Counted from the stretch's first letter, positions 1 through 10,305 are shown. The stretch: DNA of 64,000 nucleotides from Pseudomonas sp. Leaf48 (GCF_001421885.1 NZ_LMLH01000001.1:125151-189150), one strand, 5' to 3'. The notes: generated by a model not told the origin, from the letters alone. Program-made: numbers and translations.

Positions 1-5
1 GGCGA

Positions 6-503
6 TCAGTCGGAGAAACTACCTTGCAAACGCTCGGCGCGAAACTCCAGGGTTTGCGGACGATAACCGGGCCGCAGTGGCGGCATGGGCAGACAGTCCT
101 CCCAATTACCGCCAGGCAGTAGCTCGCCAGGGCCACGATAGCGTGGCGCGCTGTATTGATTGTCGGCGAGGTTGACCGTGTCGCCCGGCGCATAAGCGGC
201 GACCCGCCAGCGCAATTCGGTCAGCGGTACGTCATTGCCATTATTCATGGTCAATTGCAGCGGGCGGTCAGCGGGACAGAGCTGCGGGGCGTAGCTGATG
301 CGCAATTCCAGCCGTTGCAATTGCTTGAGCTCGCGGTGGTCCAGCCAGATGACCCAGGTGGCGACGATTCCCAGCCCCACGGCGGCAGCCATGGAAACGG
401 GCAGGGCTTTGGCCGGGTAGCGCAGCAACAGAATCAGCCAGGTGATGACCAGCAGGATGCCGATGAACATGGGCGCGCAAACCTCGAGAGTAGAGGAGGT
501 CAT
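6..503 (-). CDS. small inner-membrane protein of unknown function
   Basis: The 165-residue product has two hydrophobic segments near the N-terminus (about residues 12-30 and 35-53), then a soluble region of about 110 residues rich in Pro, Arg and Leu with no motif I recognise. The two helices are separated by a short RYPAK turn, so the C-terminal part probably lies on the same side of the membrane as the N-terminus. It follows algA in the same direction, but a strong terminator-like hairpin (562-624) separates them, so it is probably not part of the alginate operon. The stop codon lies at 6-8, so the gene is complete. No function is assigned. Confidence 0.75.
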   Translation of the reverse strand: MTSSTLEVCAPMFIGILLVITWLILLLRYPAKALPVSMAAAVGLGIVATWVIWLDHRELKQLQRLELRISYAPQLCPADRPLQLTMNNGNDVPLTELRWRVAAYAPGDTVNLADNQYSAPRYRGPGELLPGGNWEDCLPMPPLRPGYRPQTLEFRAERLQGSFSD

Positions 504-561
504 CCTACCTAAGGGTGGGTGGGGTTGGCGATGGGGCCGGTCGGAGCATTACAAAAACCTG

Positions 562-624
562 AAAGAAAAAGCCCCCGCCCAGCCCACTGCGGATAGGGGA
601 CGCAGTGGGCTGAACGAGGGCTTC
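562..624 (-). terminator. rho-independent terminator after algA
   Basis: An 11-bp perfect stem (CAGCCCACTGC at 580-590 paired with 602-612) is extended by pairing of flanking GCCC/GGGC tracts. Read on the minus strand it is followed by a T-rich run (561-570). It sits 16 bases past the algA stop and plausibly ends the alginate operon. Confidence 0.8.
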
Positions 625-639
625 TTGTTTTGCCGGGTG

Positions 640-2091
640 TTACTGCGCGATGGTCTTCACCGAAACCCCACGCTCGATTGGCGTCGAGCGCCCGTAGATA
701 TCTTCAAACCGCTCGATATCGTCCTCACCCAGATAGCTGCCCGACTGCACTTCAATGATCTCCAGCGGGATCTTCCCCGGATTGCGCAAACGGTGCACCG
801 AAGCAATCGGGATGTAAGTCGACTGGTTCTCGGTCAGCAGGAACACGTTTTCATCGCAGGTCACTTCAGCCGTGCCGCTGACCACGATCCAGTGCTCGGC
901 GCGATGGTGGTGCATCTGCAGGGACAGGCACGCGCCCGGCTTGACCGAGATGTGCTTGACCTGGAAGCGCCCGCCCATGTCCACCGAGTCATACGAACCC
1001 CACGGACGATAGACTTCGCAGTGGTTCTGGGTTTCGCTGCGGCCCCGTTCATTGAGGGTGTTGACCATCTGTTTGACGCCTTGGACCTTGTCCTTGTGGG
1101 CGATCATCATGGCGTCCTTGGTTTCGACGACCACGATGTTTTCCAGGCCGATCACCGACACCAGCTTGCCGTTGCCATGGATCATGCAGTTCTTGCTGTC
1201 CTGGATCACCACGTCGCCCTTGGTGACGTTGCCGTTGGCGTCTTTGGCATTCACCTCCCACAGCGACGACCAGCAACCGACATCGCTCCAGCCCGCGGTC
1301 AGCGGTACGACGCAGGCGCGTTGGGTTTTTTCCATGACCGAGTAGTCGATGGAGTTGTCCGGGCAGCACGCGAAGGTGGCTTCGTCGAGGGTGATGCTGT
1401 CGGCGTCCTGCGGGCTGCGTTCCAGGGTCAGCAGGCAGGTGTCGTAGATGTCCGGATCGTGCTTTTTCAGCTCTTCGAGGAAGCGGCTGGCGCGGAACAG
1501 GAACATGCCGCTGTTCCAGAAGTAACCGCCGGACTGGACGAACTCGGTAGCGCGTTTCACGTCGGGCTTTTCGACGAAGTGCGAGACGCGGCTGACGCCT
1601 TCGGGCAGCAGCGAATCGTTGGTCGACTTGATGTAGCCGTAGCCGGTTTCCGGTTTGGTGGCCGGTACGCCGAACAACACCATCTCACCGTTTTCCGCAG
1701 CGACGGTGGCCAGTGCCAGGGCGCGCTGCAGGGCTTTCTGGTCTTCCAGCACGTGGTCGGCTGGCAGCACCAGCATCAACTCGTCACGTCCTTCGCTGAC
1801 CAGCATCATCGCAGTCAAGGCCACGGCCGGCGCGGTGTTGCGACCGAACGGTTCCATCAGGATGCGCTGGGTTTCCAGTTTGCGCGCGGCCAACTGCTCG
1901 CTGACGATGAAACGGTGGTCCTTGTTGCAGACCACGATCGGGGTGTCCATGCCTTCGAACACCAAGCGCTCCAGAGTCTGCTGGAACAGGGTGTGTTCGC
2001 CGGTCAGGGCGAGGAACTGTTTAGGGAATTGCTTACGGGAAAGCGGCCAAAGACGTGAGCCACTACCACCTGACAAGATCACCGGAATCAT
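640..2091 (-). CDS. algA: AlgA, bifunctional mannose-6-phosphate isomerase / GDP-mannose pyrophosphorylase
   Basis: Cytoplasmic enzyme that supplies GDP-mannose for alginate: it isomerises fructose-6-P to mannose-6-P and transfers GMP to mannose-1-P. The nucleotidyltransferase signature GGSGSRLWPLSRKQFPKQF lies at residues 8-26. The C-terminal cupin isomerase domain carries the metal-binding HHHRAEHW segment (about residues 395-402). At 483 residues it has the usual length. An AAGGAG box precedes the ATG at good spacing. As in other pseudomonads it is the last gene of the alginate operon, separated from algF by 215 bp that hold a REP pair. Confidence 0.97.
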   Translation of the reverse strand: MIPVILSGGSGSRLWPLSRKQFPKQFLALTGEHTLFQQTLERLVFEGMDTPIVVCNKDHRFIVSEQLAARKLETQRILMEPFGRNTAPAVALTAMMLVSEGRDELMLVLPADHVLEDQKALQRALALATVAAENGEMVLFGVPATKPETGYGYIKSTNDSLLPEGVSRVSHFVEKPDVKRATEFVQSGGYFWNSGMFLFRASRFLEELKKHDPDIYDTCLLTLERSPQDADSITLDEATFACCPDNSIDYSVMEKTQRACVVPLTAGWSDVGCWSSLWEVNAKDANGNVTKGDVVIQDSKNCMIHGNGKLVSVIGLENIVVVETKDAMMIAHKDKVQGVKQMVNTLNERGRSETQNHCEVYRPWGSYDSVDMGGRFQVKHISVKPGACLSLQMHHHRAEHWIVVSGTAEVTCDENVFLLTENQSTYIPIASVHRLRNPGKIPLEIIEVQSGSYLGEDDIERFEDIYGRSTPIERGVSVKTIAQ

Positions 2092-2188
2092 ATTGTTTAC
2101 TCCTTGAAAATCGATTGGTTAGAGCTACGAACGCTGTGTCGTTTCACTCTTGTTCTTGTTTCGTGTCCGGACTGACACCTCGGTCCAG

Positions 2189-2276
2189 GTGGGAGCGGGC
2201 TTGCTCGCGAAAGCGGTGGGTCAGTCAACATCGTCGTTGAATGTGAAACCGTATTCGCGAGCAAGCCCGCTCCCAC
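2189..2276. repeat. REP pair between algF and algA
   Basis: Two inverted copies of the Pseudomonas REP core (GTGGGAGCGGGCTTGCTCGC and its complement) face each other across about 40 bases, able to form a long hairpin in the alginate transcript ahead of algA. Confidence 0.9.
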
Positions 2277-2306
2277 AAGGGGATCGGGGTCAAGCCGGGA
2301 AATTTG

Positions 2307-2963
2307 TTAGCGCGTCGATACCGGGCGTTTTACCCAGACCGGCGACAGGCTGCTGCCGTTGCCGGTGACGTACAGCACGGCGGCTTCACCACGTTCCAGG
2401 GCGACGGGTTTCACGTCGCCGACTTTGGTGGCGCCGTCATAGAGCGCCAGGCTGACTTTCACCGGGTTGATTTCACGTTCGCCGCGCCCCTTGGGCGCAA
2501 CGTTCGGGACCACGTCGGTCTTGCCATCGGCGGTTTTCAGGGTCAGCGCCTTGTCACTCAGGTTTTGCACGCGTACCAGGGACTTCTGCTTGTTCTTGAA
2601 CGGCGGCTCTTCGATCAATTGCGGTGCGCCGCTAGCGTTGTTGACCAGGGTGTAATAGTGGTCGCCGGCCAGTTTCACCGGCAGGCTCTGGCTACCGACC
2701 TTGGCGCTGTAGTCGCCGCCCGGCATGAAGCTGAAGTCGCTGCTGGACAGTGGCGCGACGTCGCTCAGGTTGGTGCTGCCGACGGTGGCGCTGACTTCGG
2801 CGTTGCTGGCGTTGTAGATGCGCACGAAGGTCGAGCCTTTCGGTGCGGTCGGGCCGTACAGCGCCGAGTCACCAGCGGCGAAAGCCTGGACTGACAGCAC
2901 GCTGAGGCCAGCGACCAGAGCAATGCGTTTTGCGAGACGACGAGGAGTTGTAGTGAAAGTCAT
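2307..2963 (-). CDS. algF: AlgF, periplasmic alginate O-acetylation protein
   Basis: Periplasmic adaptor of the alginate acetylation machinery. The 218-residue product begins with a basic n-region and a hydrophobic stretch (residues 12-28) ending in AFA, a clear Sec signal. The mature part is beta-rich with YGPTAPKGSTF near the start, as in AlgF. No catalytic motif is expected: AlgF is known to act with AlgI, AlgJ and AlgX. It lies 14 bp after algJ in the same operon. Confidence 0.95.
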   Translation of the reverse strand: MTFTTTPRRLAKRIALVAGLSVLSVQAFAAGDSALYGPTAPKGSTFVRIYNASNAEVSATVGSTNLSDVAPLSSSDFSFMPGGDYSAKVGSQSLPVKLAGDHYYTLVNNASGAPQLIEEPPFKNKQKSLVRVQNLSDKALTLKTADGKTDVVPNVAPKGRGEREINPVKVSLALYDGATKVGDVKPVALERGEAAVLYVTGNGSSLSPVWVKRPVSTR

Positions 2964-2977
2964 GGTGTACCTCTCTT

Positions 2978-4153
2978 TCAGTTTTGCGCCCGGTCGGGCG
3001 TCTCGGATTTAGTGTTGATTGCGACGTTTTGCTGGCGCGCGCCGGCTTGTTTAAGCTCTGCGACCCACTGCGGGTCGGCGTCGCCGATTTCGTTGTTCAC
3101 AGGCAGATATCGTTCAGGAAACTCCCAGATCAGCACCTGTGGCGGGCTGTTCTTGAAGGCATCGCTTTTCAGGTAGCTGAGCATCGGCAGAATCGGGCCG
3201 TGGCCGTCTTCGGCGTAACTGACCACGTCGCTGTGCAGCGCTTGCTTGAGCGCGCCGACGAAGTTCCAGTTCGGGTTGGCGCTGTAGCTGGTACCGATCA
3301 GGGCCACCGGCACTTCGGTGTTGGCGAACAGCGCGTCGTCACCGGCAGGCGGGTCGCCGGCGGCGACGGTGTTGCGCTTGCGCAGTGGCTCTTGCGCCGG
3401 CATCAGGTTTTCGAACAGCGGGTCCAGCGGCAGGAACAGACGCAGGTCGCCCTTGTGGGTGACTTGCTCGGCCGGCTCGGTGACGAAGTTTTGCGGTTCG
3501 CCGCTCAGCGGGTACTGGTCGGCGATGACTCTGGCCAGGCGGTTGGCGGCGACTTCGGCGCCTTCCGGGGTCCAGTGGGTGTCGGTGCGCAGGAACACTT
3601 GCTGGCCGTTTTTCTTGGCGGCCTGCAATGGGCCCAGCAGGTCCGGAGCCGGAATCCGCTCGGCCGCCAGGCGCTGATGGAAGTCCTGGTACAGATTGGC
3701 GTGGATGCTGGCCGGTTTCACCTCACCGAGGTGTTCCGGGTACAGGCGTACCTTGGCCGGCACCACCGCCATCACCAATTGCACGCCTTTGGCCTTGAGG
3801 GTCTGGCGCACGCCTTCGACCAGCGCGTAGTTGCCTTGCAGGTTCAGCTCTTCGTTGACGATCGGGTTGAATTCTTCATCGCTGTACAACCACTGGTCGC
3901 GACCGAGCACTACGCCCGGACGACCTTCGTTGAACAGTTTGAAGTCCAGCGCCGCCCAGAGATTGGTGCCCAGGCGCTTGATCGGAAACTCTTCGTCGTA
4001 GTGCGTCTCCACGGCCTTGGTCCAGCGACCGTTGAGCACCGTCGCGTCGGCGTTGGTGCTGAAGCCGAAGAAGCTGCGAACCGACCACAGGCCCAGGACC
4101 AGCAGGGTCACCAGGAACAGGGCGATGTAGAAGATGCGTAATGAGCGGGTCAT
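2978..4153 (-). CDS. algJ: AlgJ, alginate O-acetyltransferase (SGNH-like)
   Basis: Membrane-anchored periplasmic acetyltransferase. An N-terminal signal anchor spans about residues 8-25. The family's catalytic groups are visible: D191 and H193 in DTHW and S289 in GTSYS, matching D190/H192/S288 described for the P. aeruginosa protein. It is 391 residues, the usual size. AlgJ is thought to relay acetyl groups from the AlgI channel to AlgX. It sits between algI and algF with spacings of about 11-14 bp, so the three are co-translated. Confidence 0.96.
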   Translation of the reverse strand: MTRSLRIFYIALFLVTLLVLGLWSVRSFFGFSTNADATVLNGRWTKAVETHYDEEFPIKRLGTNLWAALDFKLFNEGRPGVVLGRDQWLYSDEEFNPIVNEELNLQGNYALVEGVRQTLKAKGVQLVMAVVPAKVRLYPEHLGEVKPASIHANLYQDFHQRLAAERIPAPDLLGPLQAAKKNGQQVFLRTDTHWTPEGAEVAANRLARVIADQYPLSGEPQNFVTEPAEQVTHKGDLRLFLPLDPLFENLMPAQEPLRKRNTVAAGDPPAGDDALFANTEVPVALIGTSYSANPNWNFVGALKQALHSDVVSYAEDGHGPILPMLSYLKSDAFKNSPPQVLIWEFPERYLPVNNEIGDADPQWVAELKQAGARQQNVAINTKSETPDRAQN

Positions 4154-4164
4154 GGTCAGATCCC

Positions 4165-5730
4165 TCAGAACTGGAAGTAGAGGAACGGCGAGAAGCTTTG
4201 CGCCGAGAGTTTGAGAATCGAGGCGATGAACAGCAGCAGCACCAGCGCACGCATCACGTAGCGCGACCAGTCGGCGGTCCAGTAGGCTGGTTGCACCTGG
4301 GCTTCGACGCCGACGGTGTAGCCAGGCTGGTGGATGCTCGCCGGGTTATCCCCAGGTGCTGCCTTGATCAGGCCAGGTTCGGTGGCGGCCGGGCCGTCGC
4401 TGTCGACGTTCACGGCGGTTTTGGTCTTCACCGGTGGCTGGTTGCTGTAGAAGTCGCGCAGACCGAAGAACGCCAGGGTCACGTAGGCCACAACCAATGT
4501 TGCGATCTGCAGGCCGGTGAGGCTGGCCTGGTTGAGTTCCGACAGTGACCAGTCACCAAAGCTGAACATTGCGCCGTACATGCGGCCGGCAACGTGCAGG
4601 TTTTCCGCGCGGAAGATCACCCAGCCCATCACCACCAGCAGGAAGGTCAGTGCCCAACGGATCGGGTTGATGCTGCGCGGCGAAGTGTTCAGGCCCAGGG
4701 CCTTTTCAATCGCCAGCCACATGCCGTGCCATGCACCCCAGACGATGTAGGTGATGTTCGCGCCGTGCCACAGACCACCGAGCAGCATGGTCAGGAACAG
4801 GTTGCGATAGGTCATCAGCGTGCCTTTGCGGTTGCCGCCCAACGTGATGTACAGATAGTCACGCAACCAGGTCGACAGGCTGATGTGCCAGCGGCGCCAG
4901 AACTCGGTGATCGACTGGCTGATGTACGGCTGCTTGAAGTTTTCCATGAAGCGGAAACCCATCATCAGGCCCAGGCCGATGGCCATGTCGCTGTATCCGG
5001 AGAAGTCGAAATACAACTGCGCGGTGTAGGCGAGGGCGCCGAGCCAGGCATCACCCGTGGTCGGGTTTTGCAGGGCGAAGCAGTGGTCGGCCACCACCGC
5101 GAGGGTGTCGGCGATGAAGACTTTCTTGATGAAACCCTGCATGAACCGCGTGCAGCCCTCGGAGAATTTGTCCAGGGTGTGGGTGCGGTTGTTGAACTGG
5201 TCGGCGAGGTCGCGGAAACGCAGCACGGGACCGGCGATCAGGTGTGGGAAGATCGCCACGAAGGCCGCGAAGTCGATCAGGTTGCGGGTCGCGGGGGTGT
5301 CGCCACGGTAGACATCGATGATGTAGCTGATCGACTCGAAGATGTAGAACGAGATACCGATCGGCAACAGCACGTGGGTCAGGATGAAGGGCTCCAGGCC
5401 CACCGAGGTCATCATGGCGTTGATGCTGTCGACGCCGAAGTTGGCGTACTTGAAGTAGCCGAGAATGCACAGGTCGACGGCCACGCCGAGCAGCAGCCAG
5501 CGCTGCGCCGGTTTGGTCCTGACCCCGGCGGCGCCGACTTTCAGGCCGATCCAGTAGTTCCACAGCGTGACCGCCGCGAACAGTGCGAGGAAGTCTACGC
5601 GCCACCAGGCGTAGAACACGTAGCTGGCAATCAGCAGCAGTAAATTGCGATAGCGTTGCCCGCTCAAGTAGTACAAGCCGAGAAAGATCGGCAAGAACAG
5701 AAACAGGAACACGTTGGATGAAAATACCAT
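4165..5730 (-). CDS. algI: AlgI, MBOAT-family membrane acetyltransferase
   Basis: Polytopic inner-membrane protein that moves acetyl groups to the periplasm for alginate O-acetylation. The MBOAT catalytic histidine lies in LLGGLWHG. Taking the second Met of the open frame (MVFSSN, 5730) makes it H322, the number known for P. aeruginosa AlgI. That start also has a GGAG box 8 bases upstream, so I prefer it over the Met eight codons earlier. Length is 521 residues. It follows a 396-bp repeat-filled gap after algL, unusual inside this operon. Confidence 0.96.
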   Translation of the reverse strand: MVFSSNVFLFLFLPIFLGLYYLSGQRYRNLLLLIASYVFYAWWRVDFLALFAAVTLWNYWIGLKVGAAGVRTKPAQRWLLLGVAVDLCILGYFKYANFGVDSINAMMTSVGLEPFILTHVLLPIGISFYIFESISYIIDVYRGDTPATRNLIDFAAFVAIFPHLIAGPVLRFRDLADQFNNRTHTLDKFSEGCTRFMQGFIKKVFIADTLAVVADHCFALQNPTTGDAWLGALAYTAQLYFDFSGYSDMAIGLGLMMGFRFMENFKQPYISQSITEFWRRWHISLSTWLRDYLYITLGGNRKGTLMTYRNLFLTMLLGGLWHGANITYIVWGAWHGMWLAIEKALGLNTSPRSINPIRWALTFLLVVMGWVIFRAENLHVAGRMYGAMFSFGDWSLSELNQASLTGLQIATLVVAYVTLAFFGLRDFYSNQPPVKTKTAVNVDSDGPAATEPGLIKAAPGDNPASIHQPGYTVGVEAQVQPAYWTADWSRYVMRALVLLLFIASILKLSAQSFSPFLYFQF

Positions 5731-6126
5731 CCCGATCTCTCCATGTTTAACCAACAGTCAAGGGCCAAAGCCCCCCCAACCCCCCCGTGATAGTGGAGGG
5801 GTGAAACGGTGTTTCCTTGAAGGTTGTGGGTGGCCTTCAGACCTTACCCTCACCCCCCGCCCTCTCCCGGAGGGAGAGGGAGCCTGATCCCGGTTGCTGC
5901 AAAAATTGAGACCGGCTCGGTATTTCGTGTCGCGGTAAATTGCCCCATCGAAAGCGGGTAGCCTCTCCTCAAGTAGGCGTCTGATCCCGGTCGTTTTCAG
6001 AACCTGAGATCGCCTCGATCTTTCAGGTCGGCGGAGCTTGCACATCCCCCTCGGTCAGTCCCCTCTCCCTGTGGGCGGTCCGACGTTTCGGGAGGGTTAG
6101 GGTGAGGGGCTTTTGCCTTTCGCCTT
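5731..6126. repeat. repeat-filled gap between algL and algI
   Basis: This gap inside the alginate operon holds no convincing gene. It contains G/C-tract repeats: CCCTCACCCCCCGCCCTCTC at about 5849-5868 with GAGGGAGAGGG next to it, and near its far end CCCCTCTCCCTGTGGGCGG and GGGTTAGGGTGAGGGGC, which are inverted relative to the first block. The short phrase TGATCCCGGT occurs at about 5883 and 5981. The block looks like an intergenic repeat inserted into the operon. Confidence 0.7.
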
Positions 6127-7248
6127 TCACGAGCCCTTACCCTTTTCATTCGCCGGGTCGTAGACCCTGGTCAGATCCCCGCCGAGGCGGAAGGTCTTGA
6201 ACGGTTGCATGTCATGCTTCTTCTCCAGCACATCCGGCGCACAGGTGTAGAGGGTGCAGAACGGTTCCAGCCAGGCAAATTTCGAGTCGACCTTAAGGTC
6301 AGTCATGTCCTGTTCCTTGCCGTTCTTCTCCTCGAACTCATCCGGGTCTTTCACCCCGGCGAGCACGCGATCACCCAGGCGTTTCAACGCACCGTTGTTT
6401 TCCTGACGCAGATCCACACCGTTGACCTGAGCGAAACTGGCGATCATCGCCAGCGGCGGCAGGGCGTAGTTGTGGTAGGCCAGTGCCCGTTGCTGACGCT
6501 TGAGTTCGTTCGGCAGGTAGCCGTCGGCGTCGACCTGATTGGCGCCGACCTTGTATTCCTTCACGGCCCAGTCAAACAGGTCGCGGCGGTTGGTGGCGAC
6601 GGAAGTTGCCATCACCGACCAGGCGGCCCAGTACGAGTGGTTGTTGGTTTTTTCCAGCGGCAGATTGTCCCAGTCGCTGACCACCTGATCGGCCATCTTG
6701 CTGAACCACGCTTCGATCAGCTGCGACTCTTGCTGATGGTTGGCCAGCGGATGGGAGTCGGAAAACTTCAGGCGGATGTAGGACGACGCCATGCTGCCCA
6801 ACGCCCATTTGCGCATCGACTTGCCGGTATGGTTGAAGTCCTTGGACATCAATGCATCCGCCTTGGCCCAAGCGGTCAACCAGGTCAGGGTGCACTCCAG
6901 TTGTTCCGGGCGACCGTCACGCATGAACTGCATCACCCGCTTGCTGGTGCCGCGCTCCATTTTGGTGATGTCCGCAGTACTGTCGCGGAAAGCTTTTTCC
7001 GACTGCACGTTCAGGGTCGAACGGGCCTTGTCCGAGCCTTCGTACTTGCTGCGAAACTGCAGCGAGCCGGTGTACGGCGTCGGCACTGCATCGCAGCCTT
7101 CGCTCTTGTCGCCGGTTTTGACTTTCTCGATCGGCGCAAAATAGCCCTGTGGCGGACGCAGTGGCGCAGCAGCTTGCGTAGCGCCGGCAAACATCGCCAG
7201 GCTCAGTAACGTCGGAGCCAACAGATTTGCAAGTTTCGGATTTCGCAT
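6127..7248 (-). CDS. algL: AlgL, periplasmic poly(mannuronate) lyase
   Basis: Beta-elimination lyase that degrades alginate stranded in the periplasm. It has a signal peptide (residues 1-27, cleavage after TQA-A) and the family motif NNHSYWAAW, with N203 and H204 followed by R251 and Y258, equivalent to the known catalytic N201/H202/R249/Y256. Two starts are possible: the ATG at 7260 overlaps the algX stop, but the ATG at 7248 (MRNPK) has a GAGG box 6 bases upstream and gives the standard 373-residue protein. It overlaps or abuts algX, so translation is coupled. Confidence 0.96.
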   Translation of the reverse strand: MRNPKLANLLAPTLLSLAMFAGATQAAAPLRPPQGYFAPIEKVKTGDKSEGCDAVPTPYTGSLQFRSKYEGSDKARSTLNVQSEKAFRDSTADITKMERGTSKRVMQFMRDGRPEQLECTLTWLTAWAKADALMSKDFNHTGKSMRKWALGSMASSYIRLKFSDSHPLANHQQESQLIEAWFSKMADQVVSDWDNLPLEKTNNHSYWAAWSVMATSVATNRRDLFDWAVKEYKVGANQVDADGYLPNELKRQQRALAYHNYALPPLAMIASFAQVNGVDLRQENNGALKRLGDRVLAGVKDPDEFEEKNGKEQDMTDLKVDSKFAWLEPFCTLYTCAPDVLEKKHDMQPFKTFRLGGDLTRVYDPANEKGKGS

Positions 7249-7256
7249 GGCAGACC

Positions 7257-8705
7257 TCATTGCCCGGCCGAAGCGGTACGTTGCTCCGCGCCCGGGAATA
7301 CGTTGCGTTTGCAGATTTTCGCTTCGACTTTCTGTGGCGTGGTGGCGTTTTCAGGCCCCTGGATTTCGACGGCCAGCAGGTTCTGCGAGGCCCAGTCTTC
7401 ATCCGTGCGCAACTCGAAGGCGAAACGCCCGTCGGTGTCGGAGGTTTCCGGTTTGTCGATCTTGATGTCCTCGTGGCGTCCGTTCATGTACCAGAGGGTG
7501 GCTTGCAGGGTTTTCACCGAGGTGTCGGCGAAGCGGATGTCGACCTGGTGGTTGCCGTTTTGCAGGTTCAGGTTTTTGCTGTTGACCATCAGTTCATTCT
7601 TGCCCGGCTTCAGGGTGGTGCTGCCGGACATCTGCGCATCCTTGCCTTCGCAACCGTTGTCCAGCAGCGCCATCATCTGGCGGTAGATGGTTTCCTGGTC
7701 GAGGCGATACAGGGGCGAGAATTCCCAGATGAGAATCTTCGGCGGGTTTTTCTGGAACTCTTCGCTGCCCAGGTACTGCAGCATCGAACCTTCCAGGCCA
7801 CCGCCAGGGAATGCCACGTTGAGGATGTCGGCGCCGATGGCCTCTTCGAGGAAACCGGCGAAGTTGTAGTTCTTGCCGCTGTGGCTGGTGCCGACCAGGG
7901 TAATTTCCGGGTTGCCGGAATCGCCGAACAGGTCGCCATCGCCCGCTTCGCCTTTGGGCTCGGTGGTGAATTGATCCATGTACTGGATCGCGTAGCTGGT
8001 GCCACAGAGTTGACCGGCCATGTTGTGCAATGTTCCGGTCTTGCCCATGCGACCCGACTTGTGGGTCTCGAATTCACGCTTGGGAATGTCGGCGAAAGCC
8101 GGGATCTGCTTGACCTTCTCAGCGACGATTTTCGCTGTGCGCTGGGCGCCGTACGGCGTCCAGTGCTGATCGCCACGGAAGTAGAAATCGTGGGCGGGCA
8201 GGGTGTCGGGCAGCGACTCGTTGGTCAGCGGCGACAGGTCCGGCACCACGTAACCCATCTGCGCAAAACGGCCGAGCATGGTCTTGTAGTTCTTCAGTGC
8301 CTTGTCGAAATCGAAGCTGGCTTTCTCCGCCGGGTTCAACTTGTTGCGGTTCACCAGGCCACGGGTCGGCTGGTAAACGACCACCAGTTCCACGCCTTTG
8401 CTCTTGAACGCATCGTGCAGTTGCTTCATGCGCTTGTAGCCGGCGGGGGTGGTGTCGAATTCGGTGCGCAAGTCTTCTTGCGTACGGAACAACCAGTCAC
8501 CCTGGGCCTGCACCAGTGTGGTGAAGTTCTGCTGATAACGCGTGGTGTAGTTCTTCGCGTCGTGGGCCGCCGGGCACAGACTGCAGCAGGGTTCGGCGCT
8601 GAACTTCGGTGCCTGGATATCATCGGCGCGCGCGCCGCCGCTGGCCGCGAGAATGCCGGCGGTCAGGGCCGACAGGCTGAGTAATTTGATCAGGTGTGGG
8701 TGCAT
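7257..8705 (-). CDS. algX: AlgX, periplasmic terminal alginate O-acetyltransferase
   Basis: Two-domain periplasmic protein: an SGNH-like acetyltransferase domain and a C-terminal carbohydrate-binding module. Catalytic residues appear as D179 and H181 in DQHW and S274 in GTSHS, equivalent to D174/H176/S269 of P. aeruginosa AlgX. Residues 1-27 form a signal peptide ending ARA. It is 482 residues. Its stop codon overlaps an in-frame ATG of algL (ATGA). AlgX also links the acetylation machinery to the AlgK/AlgE export complex. Confidence 0.96.
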   Translation of the reverse strand: MHPHLIKLLSLSALTAGILAASGGARADDIQAPKFSAEPCCSLCPAAHDAKNYTTRYQQNFTTLVQAQGDWLFRTQEDLRTEFDTTPAGYKRMKQLHDAFKSKGVELVVVYQPTRGLVNRNKLNPAEKASFDFDKALKNYKTMLGRFAQMGYVVPDLSPLTNESLPDTLPAHDFYFRGDQHWTPYGAQRTAKIVAEKVKQIPAFADIPKREFETHKSGRMGKTGTLHNMAGQLCGTSYAIQYMDQFTTEPKGEAGDGDLFGDSGNPEITLVGTSHSGKNYNFAGFLEEAIGADILNVAFPGGGLEGSMLQYLGSEEFQKNPPKILIWEFSPLYRLDQETIYRQMMALLDNGCEGKDAQMSGSTTLKPGKNELMVNSKNLNLQNGNHQVDIRFADTSVKTLQATLWYMNGRHEDIKIDKPETSDTDGRFAFELRTDEDWASQNLLAVEIQGPENATTPQKVEAKICKRNVFPGAEQRTASAGQ

Positions 8706-8715
8706 AAAATTATCC

Positions 8716-10305
8716 TCAGTCCTGCATTTCGGTCTGGCGTTCGACAGGGTCGATCAGCACGGCTTTCTGCTGGCGCACCAGCAGGTCGAGAATTTCATCC
8801 TGGCGCTCACCGAGAATTCCCGAGAAGCTGATGCCGCTGGATTTGGTCGGGGCGAGCATGGACACGCGATACAGCTCGACGCTCAACGGCGAGTCGATGG
8901 ACAGCGGGCCGCTGCCATTGGCTGCCAGTTCACCGCCGACCACGATCAGCGACACCTGGGCGTCAAACGGGTCGAGCTTGATGTCACGGTCGGTGTTGCT
9001 CAGGTCCTTGATGTGGCCGTAGACCCCGGTCAGGCCGTTGGCCATGGCGACGTTTTCGTACAGACGAATGTTCACGCTGTTACGAATGCGGATGCCGTGG
9101 CGGCGGTTGCTGACGACCTTGTTGCCCCACAGCAGGTTGTCGGCACTCTCGTAGAGGGTGATGCCGTCGGTGTGGTTCTGGTAGATCTCGTTGTGAGCGA
9201 TCAGGTTGTTGACGCTGTTACGGTCGATCACCAGGCCCGACAACTTGTTGTCGTAGCTGCGGTTGTTGAAGATGAAGCTGTCGTTGACCTCACGGGAAAT
9301 AATGATCCCGTGCTTCTTCTTGGTACCAAACACCGTGTTGTCGGCAATGATCAGACCGTGGGAACGGTCGTGTGGGTCGATGCCGTAGACGATGTTGTCT
9401 TTGTAGGTGTTGCCCTTGACTACGAAGTCGCGGGTTTCATAGCAGTAGAAGCCGTACCACATGTCCGAGAACTCGGAACCGACGATCCAGCCGGTCGGCT
9501 CGGGACGCTTGAGTACCTTGGCCATGTTCGGTGTGTATTGGGAAATACTCACGCCATAGGACTTACTGTTGGCGTAACCGAAACTGGCGATCTTGCTGTT
9601 GGCGATGTAGGTCTCGGTACCGCCCCAGGACAGCAGGAAAGGACGGAATTCCTTGGCCGACTTGAAGGCCGCCGGGCCGTTTGCCTTCTCGCTCCAGCCA
9701 GTGATTTTGGTATCGCGCACGAACAACTGGCCGTCGTTGACCAGGAACGAACCGGCCTCCTGGGACAGGCGCAACTCCTGGGTCTGCTGGTCGATTTCGA
9801 GTATGCCGTGTTGGCCGACCACGATCGGCAACTTGGCCAGGAACACCCCCGGCGAAGTTTCGCTGAAGTACTGCTTGGGCAGCTTCTTCGCCAAGTCCTT
9901 GAGGTTCATGTAGCCGTCGTCGATGAAGATCGCCTGCGGAATGCCGTGCTGGCGCACCACCCACTCGGCCATCTTGTTGTCGCCGCCGATGAAGTCCTTC
10001 AGGGCGTCTTCCTGCATCATGCGGCGCACGCTGATCTTGCCGGCCTTGCTGCGCACCACTTTTGCTGCGACAGCTTCGGCGGTGTAGCCGGACACATCCG
10101 GCAGTTTTGGCGTGGCCAGTTCCAGCGGTGCGATAGGTGCGCTGCTGACGGTGTAGGTCTTGGCCTGTTGCAGCTCCTTGGCCACGGTCGCCTGCTTGCC
10201 TGGTTGAGGAGCTGCCGGCTCCACATTGGCGAAGGCAGTCGCGCTGGCCAGCAGCATCGCGCCGGCCAACAGGCTGATCGAGCCTTTTCTGGCTTGATGA
10301 TTCAT
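8716..10305 (-). CDS. algG: AlgG, poly(mannuronate) C5-epimerase
   Basis: Periplasmic enzyme that converts D-mannuronate to L-guluronate within the polymer. It has a signal peptide (MNHQARKGSIS... to AFA, about 26 residues) and a long right-handed beta-helix region containing the catalytic DPHDRSHG motif. The upstream in-frame ATG at 10332 shares a base with the algE stop but has no ribosome site. The ATG at 10305 has GGGAG 8 bases upstream and gives the usual 529 residues, so I use it. Confidence 0.96.
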   Translation of the reverse strand: MNHQARKGSISLLAGAMLLASATAFANVEPAAPQPGKQATVAKELQQAKTYTVSSAPIAPLELATPKLPDVSGYTAEAVAAKVVRSKAGKISVRRMMQEDALKDFIGGDNKMAEWVVRQHGIPQAIFIDDGYMNLKDLAKKLPKQYFSETSPGVFLAKLPIVVGQHGILEIDQQTQELRLSQEAGSFLVNDGQLFVRDTKITGWSEKANGPAAFKSAKEFRPFLLSWGGTETYIANSKIASFGYANSKSYGVSISQYTPNMAKVLKRPEPTGWIVGSEFSDMWYGFYCYETRDFVVKGNTYKDNIVYGIDPHDRSHGLIIADNTVFGTKKKHGIIISREVNDSFIFNNRSYDNKLSGLVIDRNSVNNLIAHNEIYQNHTDGITLYESADNLLWGNKVVSNRRHGIRIRNSVNIRLYENVAMANGLTGVYGHIKDLSNTDRDIKLDPFDAQVSLIVVGGELAANGSGPLSIDSPLSVELYRVSMLAPTKSSGISFSGILGERQDEILDLLVRQQKAVLIDPVERQTEMQD

